Source: Candidatus Gastranaerophilales bacterium
Lineage (GTDB): Bacteria; Cyanobacteriota; Vampirovibrionia; Gastranaerophilales; Gastranaerophilaceae
Direction of reading: 5' to 3'
Length of the DNA: 64,000 nt
Assembly (NCBI GenBank): GCA_947626225.1
Contig: CANQRH010000002.1
Location: forward strand, 124,001 to 188,000
Of the stretch, positions 19,265 through 28,329 are shown one piece after another. A model generated the notes under the pieces. The model was not told the DNA's origin. It worked only from the letters and a program-made list of their open reading frames with translations, and ran no database searches. A program made the translations under genes and the position numbers. Numbering within the stretch: the stretch's first letter is position 1; every line of letters starts with the position of its first letter.

Positions 19265-19495
19265 TTAGCACCTTGTAGTCAAATAATTTATAATATCATC
19301 CGACTCATACATAGAAACTCCGTAATCGGCATCGTAAAGAAACGGTACCTGATGCATACCGCCAAGTTCCATTAATCTTGCGTGATTTTCCGGTACGGTA
19401 ATATCTTTTTTATCGTATCTTATGCTCTCTTTTTCCATAAAATCCATTACTTTTCGGGAATACGGACAAGTTTCGGAAATATAAAGTTCAATCAT
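19265..19495 (-). CDS. Glutaredoxin-like / GST-N domain protein
   Basis: MIELYISETCPYSRKVMDFMEKESIRYDKKDIT; CPYS motif; HQVPFLYDADYGVSMYESDDIINYL. Internal ATG (MIELYI) preferred as start. Confidence 0.8.
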   Translation of the reverse strand: MIELYISETCPYSRKVMDFMEKESIRYDKKDITVPENHARLMELGGMHQVPFLYDADYGVSMYESDDIINYLTTRC

Positions 19496-19588
19496 AATTT
19501 TCTCCTTTTTAATCATTATAATCGATTATATTTATATTAAATTCCCTGAATGGTTACAATAAGTTTTTTTTTATAATAATATAATTTT

Positions 19589-20698
19589 ATGAAAAATATA
19601 TTATTCATATTCGGAACACGTCCTGAAGTTATAAAACTGGCACCCGTTATTCTGGAGCTTAAAAAATATCCCGATAAATATAAAGTTCTTATATGCAACA
19701 CGGAACAGCAAAAAGAGCTTTCCAATCAAACTCTCGAATATTTCGGTTTGAAAGCTGATATGAATTTGGATTGTATGAAGCCAAATCAGTCATTATGCGA
19801 AGTTCAAAGCAGAATTTTAACAGCATTGAATGATGTATTTTTAAATAAAAAAATTGATGCAGTAATAGTTCAGGGCGACACAATGACCGTACTTTGCGGC
19901 GCACTTGTCAGTTATTATAATAAAATTCCCGTGTATCATGTTGAAGCCGGACTTCGTTCATACGATATTTACGAACCGTTTCCCGAAGAAATTATGCGCC
20001 AAATGACAACACGCGTAACACAGCTTAATTTTGCACCTACCGAGAAAAACAGGCAGGCTTTGCTAAATGAAGGAATTGATGACAAAAAAATATTTGTTGT
20101 CGGAAACACGGTAATTGATGCACTTTTCTGTCTTTCTGATGAAACTCTCAGTAAAGCTGAAGAATTTTATAATTCCCAAAATATAAATATTAATGACAAA
20201 CTTGTACTTATAACCGCGCACAGACGAGAAAATCACGGTGAAAGAATTGACAGAATAATTGATGCGGTTGAATTTCTTGCGGGCAGATATACCGATCATA
20301 CTTTCGTAATTCCCGTTCATCCCAATCCCAATGTTAAAGATAAAATTTACAAACGGCTGAGCAGTTATAATAATATCAAGCTGCTTGCTCCGCTTGATTA
20401 TCCGAATCTTGTATACTTAATGAAAAATGCAAAATTAATTCTTACCGATTCCGGCGGTATACAAGAGGAAGCGCCGTCATTCGGGTGTCCGACTCTTGTT
20501 ATGCGATACGAAACGGAAAGACAGGAAGGTATTGATGCCGGAGTATCAATTCTTGTCGGTGCGGATTACGATAAAATAGTTGAAGAAAGTGAAAAAGTTC
20601 TTTCCAAAGCTAAAGAGTATTCAAGGCTTGCGGTTCAAAATCCTTACGGCGACGGAACTTCCGCAAAACAAATCGAAAAAATTATATCCGCGCATTAG
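19589..20698 (+). CDS. wecB: UDP-N-acetylglucosamine 2-epimerase (non-hydrolysing)
   Basis: FIFGTRPEVIKLAPVI; HVEAGLRSYDIYEPFPEEIMR; LTDSGGIQEEAPSFGCPTLVMR. Confidence 0.9.
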   Translation: MKNILFIFGTRPEVIKLAPVILELKKYPDKYKVLICNTEQQKELSNQTLEYFGLKADMNLDCMKPNQSLCEVQSRILTALNDVFLNKKIDAVIVQGDTMTVLCGALVSYYNKIPVYHVEAGLRSYDIYEPFPEEIMRQMTTRVTQLNFAPTEKNRQALLNEGIDDKKIFVVGNTVIDALFCLSDETLSKAEEFYNSQNININDKLVLITAHRRENHGERIDRIIDAVEFLAGRYTDHTFVIPVHPNPNVKDKIYKRLSSYNNIKLLAPLDYPNLVYLMKNAKLILTDSGGIQEEAPSFGCPTLVMRYETERQEGIDAGVSILVGADYDKIVEESEKVLSKAKEYSRLAVQNPYGDGTSAKQIEKIISAH

Positions 20699-21302
20699 AA
20701 GATGCGTAACTTCTTATTGTTTCGCCTTTAAGAACATGTTTTCTGTAACTTTTAAGTTTGTAATTTATGCTCGGAAGCGATGCAACTTCTTTTTGAAAGT
20801 TTTGATAAAGCGCTTTTTCACGTTCCTTGATGATTTCATTAACATCAGGCTCGTCAATTTTAGTACTTCTGCGCATAACAATTAACAATAAAAGCATTAC
20901 GGCAGCACCCCAAACCAGCTTGCTTTTATCGGCACCGGTATTTGCTTTCAGCGGGGCCGAATCAGGTGTTTCAAAAACAATATCCGCCTTGGAAATTTCG
21001 GGCGCTTCAATATAAATTTTAATATCGTTATTGCCGTCATTTTGAATAATTAAACCGCTGACGGCGGAAGTATCTTTATAGAATGTATTTATTGAAGGTG
21101 ATTGAGTAATACCCTTTAAGGTGATAATTATTTTATCGGCGGATTCAACTTCTTTGTTTATCCTCGTAATTTCATCGGTTCGAAGAATTATTGAAGCTTT
21201 TCCGTCGTTGTTTGAAATAACTACCGAGTTTAAATAGTTATCCGAGGCATAAACCTCCATCCCAAGTAAAATCAAAATTGTTAATATTATCTTTTTCAAC
21301 AT
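20682..21302 (-). CDS. Hypothetical secreted/membrane-anchored protein
   Basis: Signal peptide MLKKIILTILILLGMEVYA, AMIN-like beta-rich region, one TM (LVWGAAVMLLLLIVM). Confidence 0.6.
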   Translation of the reverse strand: MLKKIILTILILLGMEVYASDNYLNSVVISNNDGKASIILRTDEITRINKEVESADKIIITLKGITQSPSINTFYKDTSAVSGLIIQNDGNNDIKIYIEAPEISKADIVFETPDSAPLKANTGADKSKLVWGAAVMLLLLIVMRRSTKIDEPDVNEIIKEREKALYQNFQKEVASLPSINYKLKSYRKHVLKGETIRSYASSNARI

Positions 21303-21475
21303 TAATCCCTCTCAACATTACAATAAACCATGCTTTTCAAACTGCAATCAATCAAGAGTTTTAAGAATTTAAATCAAAGGATTGAATTTTTATGTTAACT
21401 AATGTAACAAAAAAGAACCATGCTGAAATCAGAATAAAAATTATTTTTTTATATTAATGTAAGCACGAGGTAAAT

Positions 21476-21811
21476 ATGAAAAGCATACTTGAAAATTATC
21501 AGAGCAGAGCAAATGACATCAGAAATACAAGACCGGCTGAAACGGCAGAAACTGCAGGTACACTTGCTATGAATGAGTTTCACAGTCTTTTTGAAACTGA
21601 CGTTTATGATACGTTCACAACAGCTAATCCTTTTGCAATTGATTATTCAATGTATTCGGATTGCGGTGATTGTATTGCCGACGGCGGATTTTTAAGCAGC
21701 TTTTCAAATGCGGTATCAACACTTTCCGACGGCGGATTTTCCTGCGGCGCTTCTTTTTCGGGAGGCGACTGCGGCGGATGCTCATCGGGCGGTTTTTCAT
21801 CGGTTTGTTAG
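21476..21811 (+). CDS. Small protein with Cys/Gly/Ser-rich C-terminus
   Basis: RBS acgagg before ATG; C-term DGGFSCGASFSGGDCGGCSSGGFSSVC; terminator downstream. Confidence 0.6.
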   Translation: MKSILENYQSRANDIRNTRPAETAETAGTLAMNEFHSLFETDVYDTFTTANPFAIDYSMYSDCGDCIADGGFLSSFSNAVSTLSDGGFSCGASFSGGDCGGCSSGGFSSVC

Positions 21812-21831
21812 AGATAAAGAAAAAGATACAT

Positions 21832-21866
21832 TAATTGACGGTTTAAAATTCCGTCAATTTTTTTTA
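21832..21866 (+). terminator. Rho-independent terminator
   Basis: AATTGACGG-TTTAAAATT-CCGTCAATTTTTTTT. Confidence 0.8.
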
Positions 21867-21877
21867 TAAATTGAGTT

Positions 21878-22129
21878 ATGAAAAAGTATTACGCATATAT
21901 GCTTTTGACGGAAAACAATACTCTTTATTGCGGTTACACGGATGATGTTGAAAAGCGTTTTACGGCACACATGCAAGGAAAAGGTGCGAAATACACACGC
22001 GCAAATAAACCCGTTAAAATAGTTTATCAAAAGGAGTTTGAGAACAAATCGGATGCGATGAAAGAGGAGGCACGGATAAAGAAGCTTTCCCACAGTGCAA
22101 AACTCACACTTGCAGAACAAGGGAATTGA
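21878..22129 (+). CDS. GIY-YIG nuclease family protein (YhbQ-like)
   Basis: KKYYAYMLLTENNTLYCGYTDDVEKRFTAHMQGKGAKYTRANKPVKIVY. Confidence 0.88.
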   Translation: MKKYYAYMLLTENNTLYCGYTDDVEKRFTAHMQGKGAKYTRANKPVKIVYQKEFENKSDAMKEEARIKKLSHSAKLTLAEQGN

Positions 22130-22299
22130 AAAGCGGCAGGCTGAAGCCGGTACGGAATATATGGGTGAGAAGTGAAAAGCGGATTGCGAGCTGAGGTCGA
22201 GGCTTGACGTCGAAATGACGAAGTCATTGCAGACGCCAACCGCAGACCTGTTAAACGCGAGCAGCCAAGCAGTTCTTTTCGGCACTGCGTGCAAAAATA

Positions 22300-22350
22300 G
22301 ATCCCTCCCTTTCTAAGGAAGGGGCTAGGGGTGGGTTTGTTCCCTCCCCC
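22300..22350. repeat. GC-rich intergenic REP-like element
   Basis: CCCTCCCTTTCTAAGGAAGGGGCTAGGGGTGGGTTTG: imperfect palindrome plus recurrent-type CTAGGGGTGGG motif, compositionally unlike the surrounding DNA. Confidence 0.5.
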
Positions 22351-22357
22351 AAAAAGT

Positions 22358-22393
22358 AGAATGGGTGAAACGATATTCATTTCACCCATTCTG
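22358..22393 (-). terminator. Long perfect stem-loop downstream of the pilin-like gene
   Basis: AGAATGGGTGAAA-cgatattca-TTTCACCCATTCT (13-bp perfect stem). Confidence 0.6.
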
Positions 22394-22402
22394 CTTTACT
22401 TA

Positions 22403-23190
22403 TTACAACTTTCTCGGATAATCTTTCGGTATTTTCCATCCGTTACGGCGAATGATTTCCGTACAATACCAACCATTGCCATTTTTACAACCATTCGTAG
22501 TATGTGTCATTAAACTTTCTTCATCTCCGTCCCACATGAATAAAGTAGGCTGCATACCGTTGCTGAAATTGTATTTATATTCACGTATGCCTCCTGTCGG
22601 TAAGAAAGCAAAACAAAAACTACAACTCGACCATTTACCAGATGCCAAACATTTTTTTGGATTACCAAACGGGAAAAAATTAATTTCTCTGTTTTCATGC
22701 AAATTAAAACTAAATGCAGTACCGTCACTTAAATAATATACTTTTTGAGGAGTCCCAACATTTCTAATTTCTTCCGAACCAACTATTTTCAAATATGGTG
22801 CAAAGTATTTGTTTATATGAGCATCATATTTTTCTCCTTTTTCAAATAATCTATTGTAATCGTCATCAAATTCATCGTTTTCGTAATAATCCGTCCAAGT
22901 ATCTTGCGGACCGTAATCAATTTCTGCCATTCTTATAGCATTATTCATGACACTGTAAAATTTCGCAAGCCGAGTTTCAACAACGGATTTTTTGTAACTT
23001 TGTATTAAACTCGGTATTGTCAAAGCGGCGACAACACCAATAATGGCAAGGGTGATGAGAACCTCAGCCAAAGTAAATGCGGATTTTCTAATTTGGGGCT
23101 TGAAATTTTTAATAGGACTAAAAGCCTTATTTAGCGCAGGGATGCCCCCCCCCCGGATGTCCGCAATTCAGTAGTATCAATGGTTTTCAT
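22403..23190 (-). CDS. Type IV pilin-like / prepilin-type protein with frame interrupted at a G10 tract (putative phase-OFF state)
   Basis: FTLAEVLITLAIIGVVAALTIPSLIQSYKK prepilin motif. The RBS-preceded ATG at 23190 gives MKTIDTTELRTSGGG..., out of frame at the homopolymer 23145-23154. The ORF track starts artificially at a TTG (23071). Confidence 0.8.
23145..23154. repeat. Poly-C/G (10) homopolymer in the prepilin leader
   Basis: gatgCCCCCCCCCCggatg on + strand. Confidence 0.9.
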
Positions 23191-23223
23191 AACTTTTCCT
23201 TTTTTTTTCTACCTCTAATTTAT

Positions 23224-23250
23224 TATACTCATTTTTGAAAAAAAATGCAA
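23224..23250 (-). promoter_or_regulatory. Sigma-70 promoter of the pilin-like gene
   Basis: Minus strand TTGCAT-N17-TATAAT, followed by AAGGAAAAG RBS and ATG 23190. Confidence 0.7.
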
Positions 23251-23261
23251 GGGGGGGGGGG
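23251..23261. repeat. Poly-G/C (11) homopolymer abutting the -35 box of the pilin promoter
   Basis: atgcaaGGGGGGGGGGGaaatgg on + strand. Confidence 0.9.
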
Positions 23262-23307
23262 AAATGGAAATTTTTTATAAAATTTTAAAAATTCTTAATG
23301 AAACCTG

Positions 23308-23353
23308 ACCCCTCATCCTAGCCCTCTCCCGCAGGGGGAGAGGGAAAATCCCA
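23308..23353. repeat. REP-like palindromic intergenic element
   Basis: CCCCTCATCCTAGCCCTCTCCCGCAGGGGGAGAGGG; CCCTCTCCC/GGGAGAGGG stem. Confidence 0.65.
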
Positions 23354-23396
23354 CGGTTAACATCAAATATTGCGTGCAGACTCAGTCTGCCGCTGT

Positions 23397-24752
23397 TCAC
23401 TTTTTCTCAGACTTTGATTGTTCCTTTTGCTGTTGTTTTTCGAGTTTTTTTAGCTCTCGTTGTTTTTGCTTTTCCAGCTTAATCTGCTCTTTTGCCTCTT
23501 GTTTAGCTTTTATTTCCTTGTATTTTTCAACCGCCTCGTTACCCGATGTTGAACCGTTTATTCGTTGACGTAAATTGTAATCCTTCTGCTGTTCCCTAAA
23601 CTCTGCATTCATCTGCTTAATTTTCATCTTATAAGCCTTTTCGAGCTCTTTATCATCGGCTTTTTCCTGTTTTTTCTTATTCTTTGCCTGTTCTTTTTCT
23701 ATACGTTTAAGCTGTTTTTCCTCATTTTCCGTAATCGTTGGCGGTACAACTCCGTCTTTTTCAAGCTTGTAACCGTTCATTGAAACTTGTACTTCACTAT
23801 TCTTAAAAGTCACAAGTCTTGATTGCTCGCCTTTTGAATTAACCTTCCAAATTCCTAGATTAACAGGTGTTTCGCCTGTATAAGCAAGTGCACTTACAAT
23901 TATCCAGTCGGGATAATTTGCGTCAAACCCCAAAGGGTAAACATCCCAGCGTTTGTCGTCAAGATTAAGATTTTTATTGGTTTTCCAGTAATAAATTATC
24001 GCATCTCTAACCTCAATAAGCTCGTAAGATACATTAGTCGAAAAATCATAGACAATCGGGGTGGTTTTCCAAATCCCGTCTTTTGCGTTGCCGATTTTTT
24101 CTTTTATCAAAAGTTTTGTACCGTCCGCTGAAAAATCAACGGGCGTAAGAGTTCTGAACGTAAAATAATTGTCATTGTCTTTGGTTGTGGATAAAATCGG
24201 TTCTGACATTCTGTGAACAACGTTTGCCGTAAGAATTCTGTCCATATTGGATTTTGCTTCTTCAAGATTAATCAAAAACAAATCGCAAGCCGTTGATGCA
24301 CTGTTCGGATAGTAATAAACAGACGGGTAAACGAGTTTTGTGAAATCAGGTGAAACAATTCCCTGAGCATTTTGCTGACGTCTTTGATAAAAAGTTCGGG
24401 TTAAAGAGATTTCAGGACTCCCCGGCGGATTGTTATAGCGGACAATTTTATAAGAAGGTTGAGGAACGTAAATCATATCGGCAGGTGTAGGAACTTTCGG
24501 AACTTCTATTTCCATTGTCATTCTATCTTTCGGAACGGATAAAAGTTCGTATTCCTCAACAGTCATATATCCGGTAGGATTTTTTTCAAGCTTTGCTTTC
24601 TCGTATTTTTCTTTTTCTTCCTGCTTGTTAATATTATGGATATATTTTGCTTCCTTTTTGTTCACGTCGCCATGAGGCAAAGGAATTTCGTCACCCCACT
24701 GTATAAATGCGCAGAATGCCGCCGCAACGCCAAGCAGAGCATAAACAATCAT
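23397..24752 (-). CDS. Hypothetical membrane-anchored protein with Lys/Glu/Gln-rich coiled-coil tail
   Basis: N-terminal TM (MIVYALLGVAAAFCAFI); C-term KQEKADDKELEKAYKMKIKQMNAEFREQQ...LKKLEKQQQKEQSKSEKK. Confidence 0.65.
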   Translation of the reverse strand: MIVYALLGVAAAFCAFIQWGDEIPLPHGDVNKKEAKYIHNINKQEEKEKYEKAKLEKNPTGYMTVEEYELLSVPKDRMTMEIEVPKVPTPADMIYVPQPSYKIVRYNNPPGSPEISLTRTFYQRRQQNAQGIVSPDFTKLVYPSVYYYPNSASTACDLFLINLEEAKSNMDRILTANVVHRMSEPILSTTKDNDNYFTFRTLTPVDFSADGTKLLIKEKIGNAKDGIWKTTPIVYDFSTNVSYELIEVRDAIIYYWKTNKNLNLDDKRWDVYPLGFDANYPDWIIVSALAYTGETPVNLGIWKVNSKGEQSRLVTFKNSEVQVSMNGYKLEKDGVVPPTITENEEKQLKRIEKEQAKNKKKQEKADDKELEKAYKMKIKQMNAEFREQQKDYNLRQRINGSTSGNEAVEKYKEIKAKQEAKEQIKLEKQKQRELKKLEKQQQKEQSKSEKK

Positions 24753-25423
24753 ACAAGTCCTTCTTTCATTGCGGTAGAAATAGCTTTGGAGCGCGAACTT
24801 ACATAAAGTTTCTGCAAAATATTATGAACATGAGTTTTTGTCGTGGAAATTGTTATAACAAGTTTTTCGGCAATTTGCGGGTTTGTAAGCCCGTCAACTA
24901 TCAATGCCAGAACATCCATTTCACGTTCGGTTAATCCGTAAAGATTTTTGCCGAGTTTGTAATTAATCTCGCCTCTTTTTTCCGTGTAATCGCTGCCGCG
25001 TCTGATGTTTGTAAGTACAACTTTAGCAATTGCGGGATCAAGCCAGCCCGTTCCTTCTGATACGGCAAGCACTGCCGAAACAGTCTGTTCTGACGATGCT
25101 CCCTTTGTAATATATCCGTCCGCACCGGCTTGAAACGAATCAAAAATATCATCTTCCGATTCTCTGGATGTATACATCAAAACTCTTATATCCGAAGCGG
25201 AAGCCTTAATTCTTTTAGTAGCTTCAATACCGTCAATTGTAGGTAATCCGATATCCATTACAACAACATCAGGGCGCAAAGAAAGAGCTTTTTCAACACC
25301 TTCCGCTCCGTCCGCACACATATCCGCAATTTCAATATTCGGATTATTTCCGAGTATTACCGAAAGCCCCATACGGGCCATATCGTGATCCTCAACTATA
25401 AGAACTCTGATATTTTTAGCCAT
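24749..25423 (-). CDS. NarL/LuxR-family response regulator
   Basis: IRVLIVEDHDMARMGL; VVVMDIGLPTIDG; HTH LTEREMDVLALIVDGLTNPQIAEKLVITISTTKTHVHNIL. Confidence 0.92.
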   Translation of the reverse strand: MAKNIRVLIVEDHDMARMGLSVILGNNPNIEIADMCADGAEGVEKALSLRPDVVVMDIGLPTIDGIEATKRIKASASDIRVLMYTSRESEDDIFDSFQAGADGYITKGASSEQTVSAVLAVSEGTGWLDPAIAKVVLTNIRRGSDYTEKRGEINYKLGKNLYGLTEREMDVLALIVDGLTNPQIAEKLVITISTTKTHVHNILQKLYVSSRSKAISTAMKEGLV

Positions 25424-27002
25424 TTAAAACCTGTCTTTCCTTAATTTTTCCGTCAGTAACAACATCGGTAAGCAGAAATGAAAATTCACTTCCTTTATCA
25501 ACTTTACTGTTAACCCAAATTTTTCCGTTATGAGCTTCAATAATCTGTCTTGAAAGATACAATCCCAACCCCGTACCGGTTGAACGTTTTGCGGTAGTAC
25601 CCTGAGAAAAGCGTTTAAACAAATTGGGGATATCAGAGGCGGGAATTCCGTTACCGTTATCGGAAACCGAGAAAATAAAATCTCCGTCCTGAGCCTTTGC
25701 AAAAACTTTAATCTCACCGCCTTTATTGGTATAATTTAAAGCATTACCGCACAAATTTGTAATTACACGCTTTATTTCCGCTCTGTCAGCATATATATGC
25801 AAATCTTCAGGCAAATCAAAAGATAGGTCAAAAGCCAAAGATTTTTTATCAGCAAGCGGTTTTAATTCACTGAAACATTGTTCAATCAAATCTTTTACGG
25901 GAAAAGCGGTTTTACACAATGACAGTTTCCCGCTGTCAAATCTGTAAACCTCCAAAAGTGCGTTAACAAGCCCGAGTAAATCTTCGTTGCTTTGAAGCAT
26001 TGTAGATAATAAAACTTTTTGTTTTTCGTCCAAATCACCGATTGAACCTTCCAGAAAGAATTTCAAAGTCTGAATAGCCGCTAAAAGCGGAGTGCGCATA
26101 TCATGCGTCAAAGTTGCAATAAAATCTTCTCTCAAGCGTTCCGTTTCTTTTTGAACAGTTACATCTCTGATTACGCCGACAAATTTATCCGGTTTATCAT
26201 CGGCATAAATAACCGCAAAACTGATTTCTACCGGAGTATGAACCCCGCTCAGGGAATTTACAAGATAATAATCCCTTAAAATAACTTCCGACAAATCCTG
26301 TCCCAAGCCGAAAATTTCACCTGATTTGTTGTCTTTTGATGAATTAAGCTCCTTTACGTTTGAATATGCAATTTCCTGAAATTTCATTTTACACAATGAA
26401 CTCTCAGACAATCCGGTCATATTTTCGCATGCGGGATTTACTTGTACTATATTTCCTTTACTGTCAAGAATTATAATTCCGTCTGCACAGTAATTTATTA
26501 TGCCGGAAAGTTTTTGATTTGCTTGCGACAAATCGGCAGTTCTTTCGGCAACTATTTTTTCGAGATTTTGTGAATATTCCTGAAGCTGTGCTTTTGCTAT
26601 TTCAAGTTCACTTATTTTATCGCGCAGATTTTGAAGCAAATGACTTCTTTCTATCCCGTTTCTGATATTCATAAGCAAATCATCATTATCCCACGGTTTT
26701 TCTATGTATTTGTACAAGCCGATTTCATTAATAGCTTTTATTGCATTTTCTTTATCCGCGTAGCCTGTCAGCAAAATCATACTGACTTCGGGATAAAGTT
26801 TTTTTGCCTCGGTCAAAAACTCCAAACCGTTCATTTCCGGCATCATAAAGTCGGAAATTATTAAATCGGGGGTATTTTTTTTTAAAAATTCAACTGCCTC
26901 TTTAGGGTTATTAAAAAGGAATACATCAGAGTAGCCTTCGACTTTAAACAAAGTTTTGAAGGCTGATGTAACCATTTTTTCATCATCAACAACAACTATC
27001 AT
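25416..27002 (-). CDS. Receiver-PAS-histidine kinase protein
   Basis: IVVVDDEKM...IISDFMMPEMNG; PAS GIINYCADGIIILDSKGNIVQVN; HisKA FIATLTHDMRTPLLAAIQTL; HATPase GTGLGLYLSRQIIEAHNGKI. Internal ATG at 27002 preferred. Confidence 0.9.
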   Translation of the reverse strand: MIVVVDDEKMVTSAFKTLFKVEGYSDVFLFNNPKEAVEFLKKNTPDLIISDFMMPEMNGLEFLTEAKKLYPEVSMILLTGYADKENAIKAINEIGLYKYIEKPWDNDDLLMNIRNGIERSHLLQNLRDKISELEIAKAQLQEYSQNLEKIVAERTADLSQANQKLSGIINYCADGIIILDSKGNIVQVNPACENMTGLSESSLCKMKFQEIAYSNVKELNSSKDNKSGEIFGLGQDLSEVILRDYYLVNSLSGVHTPVEISFAVIYADDKPDKFVGVIRDVTVQKETERLREDFIATLTHDMRTPLLAAIQTLKFFLEGSIGDLDEKQKVLLSTMLQSNEDLLGLVNALLEVYRFDSGKLSLCKTAFPVKDLIEQCFSELKPLADKKSLAFDLSFDLPEDLHIYADRAEIKRVITNLCGNALNYTNKGGEIKVFAKAQDGDFIFSVSDNGNGIPASDIPNLFKRFSQGTTAKRSTGTGLGLYLSRQIIEAHNGKIWVNSKVDKGSEFSFLLTDVVTDGKIKERQVLNG

Positions 27003-27064
27003 ACCAATATGATATGTTATTTTGCAGATTCGGACAAATACATTACAAAATCGCAATAAAGGGA

Positions 27065-27577
27065 TTATTCTTTATACGTATGCTGTGCATAAGTTCTTTC
27101 GCCCATTTCCTTGTCAAGATGATACAATGATGTACATTCATCCCCAAAAAGTTTTAATTTTTTGATTACATCAAGGACATTTGCTTCTTCTTCAACCTGT
27201 TCGGATATATACCAATTTATAAAATGACGTGTTGCCAAATCACATTCGTTATCACTTAAAAGAGCAACTTCATTAATACTTGATGTCACATATTTTTCGT
27301 GTTCATAAGCTTTTTCAAATACCTGAAGCGGACATTCAAAAGTTTTTTCCGGAGCATCAATTGATGTTAAATTAACCACTCCGTCCCTTTCTATTATGTA
27401 ATCAAATAAAATCATACCGTGATCCATTTCCTCACGCGCCTGAACTTTCATCCAATCAGAAAAGCCGAAAAGTCCCTTTTCATCAAAATATGCAGACATG
27501 GCAAGATACAAATACGCAGAATAAAATTCTTTGTTAATCTGTGAATTTAGTATATTCAACACTCGTTCGTTAATCAT
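27065..27577 (-). CDS. ftnA: Ferritin
   Basis: LNSQINKEFYSAYLYLAMSAYFDEKGLFGFSDWMKVQAREEMDHGM. Confidence 0.9.
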   Translation of the reverse strand: MINERVLNILNSQINKEFYSAYLYLAMSAYFDEKGLFGFSDWMKVQAREEMDHGMILFDYIIERDGVVNLTSIDAPEKTFECPLQVFEKAYEHEKYVTSSINEVALLSDNECDLATRHFINWYISEQVEEEANVLDVIKKLKLFGDECTSLYHLDKEMGERTYAQHTYKE

Positions 27578-27959
27578 TTTTATGTCCCTCCCAAAGACCG
27601 TGTATATTACAATATTCTCTTGCTTGTTTAAATTCGGCAGACGTTAAAACCCGTGGTTCTTCACCGGGGTAAAGATATTCAAGTCTTGAAATTTTTCTGT
27701 CATCGGATATAGCTTCAACAAACATAATATGATGTTCTTCCGTCATAGGATGTAATACTTCGCCTACCCGAATTTCTTCATTGCCGTCATCTCTAAAGCT
27801 AAAAATCGGAACATGTTTTTCTAAAATCGCCTGTTCATCCGTGTGCGCCTCAAGCTTTTTCATCGGCTGATTGCAGCAAACAAGTTCACCATCACCGGCA
27901 AGAATTACTTCGACAAGATTTCCGCAAATTTCACATCTGTATAAATCTAAACGCTCCAT
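27570..27959 (-). CDS. dfx: Desulfoferrodoxin (superoxide reductase)
   Basis: LYRCEICGNLVEV...VCCNQPM; EKHVPIF; EYCNIHGLW. Confidence 0.92.
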   Translation of the reverse strand: MERLDLYRCEICGNLVEVILAGDGELVCCNQPMKKLEAHTDEQAILEKHVPIFSFRDDGNEEIRVGEVLHPMTEEHHIMFVEAISDDRKISRLEYLYPGEEPRVLTSAEFKQAREYCNIHGLWEGHKND

Positions 27960-28070
27960 TATAACTCCTTACTAAAAAACATAATAAAGAATTATAAAAG
28001 ATTTTACATTAACCTTATGTCTAAATTTTGAAACAGGGAAAATTAAAAATTTTTATGGTACAATAAATTC

Positions 28071-28263
28071 AGACCGTACTCCACGGGGAATTGCAATCTC
28101 TCGACCGGAAGCTTATGCCGGGTGCAGAGCCTGTTGTGAGGGTTCGGCGGATAATTTTGACAAATGAATTATCGTTGACGTTTGAAGATAAGGCGGCGTA
28201 AAATATCGAACCGTGTCAGGATGGAAACATAGCAGCACTAAGATAACCTTTGCGGGTGTCGTA
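28071..28263 (+). ncRNA. ffs: Signal recognition particle RNA
   Basis: CGAACCGTGTCAGGATGGAAACATAGCAGCACTAAG SRP domain IV signature with GAAA tetraloop; -10-like TACAAT at 28059; boundaries approximate. Confidence 0.8.
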
Positions 28264-28329
28264 TTTTCAAAAAGAGGTGATTGATTTGAAAACTTTATCG
28301 GTCAAATTCGATAGACAGTGGTACGGTTT

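Noticed and set aside
21854-22389. Minus-strand ORFs of 146 and 120 aa over the GIY-YIG gene and GC-rich repeats
   Set aside because: They lie antisense to the clearly coding GIY-YIG gene and in repeat-like DNA. Composition is Ser/Phe/Cys-rich nonsense typical of spurious ORFs.
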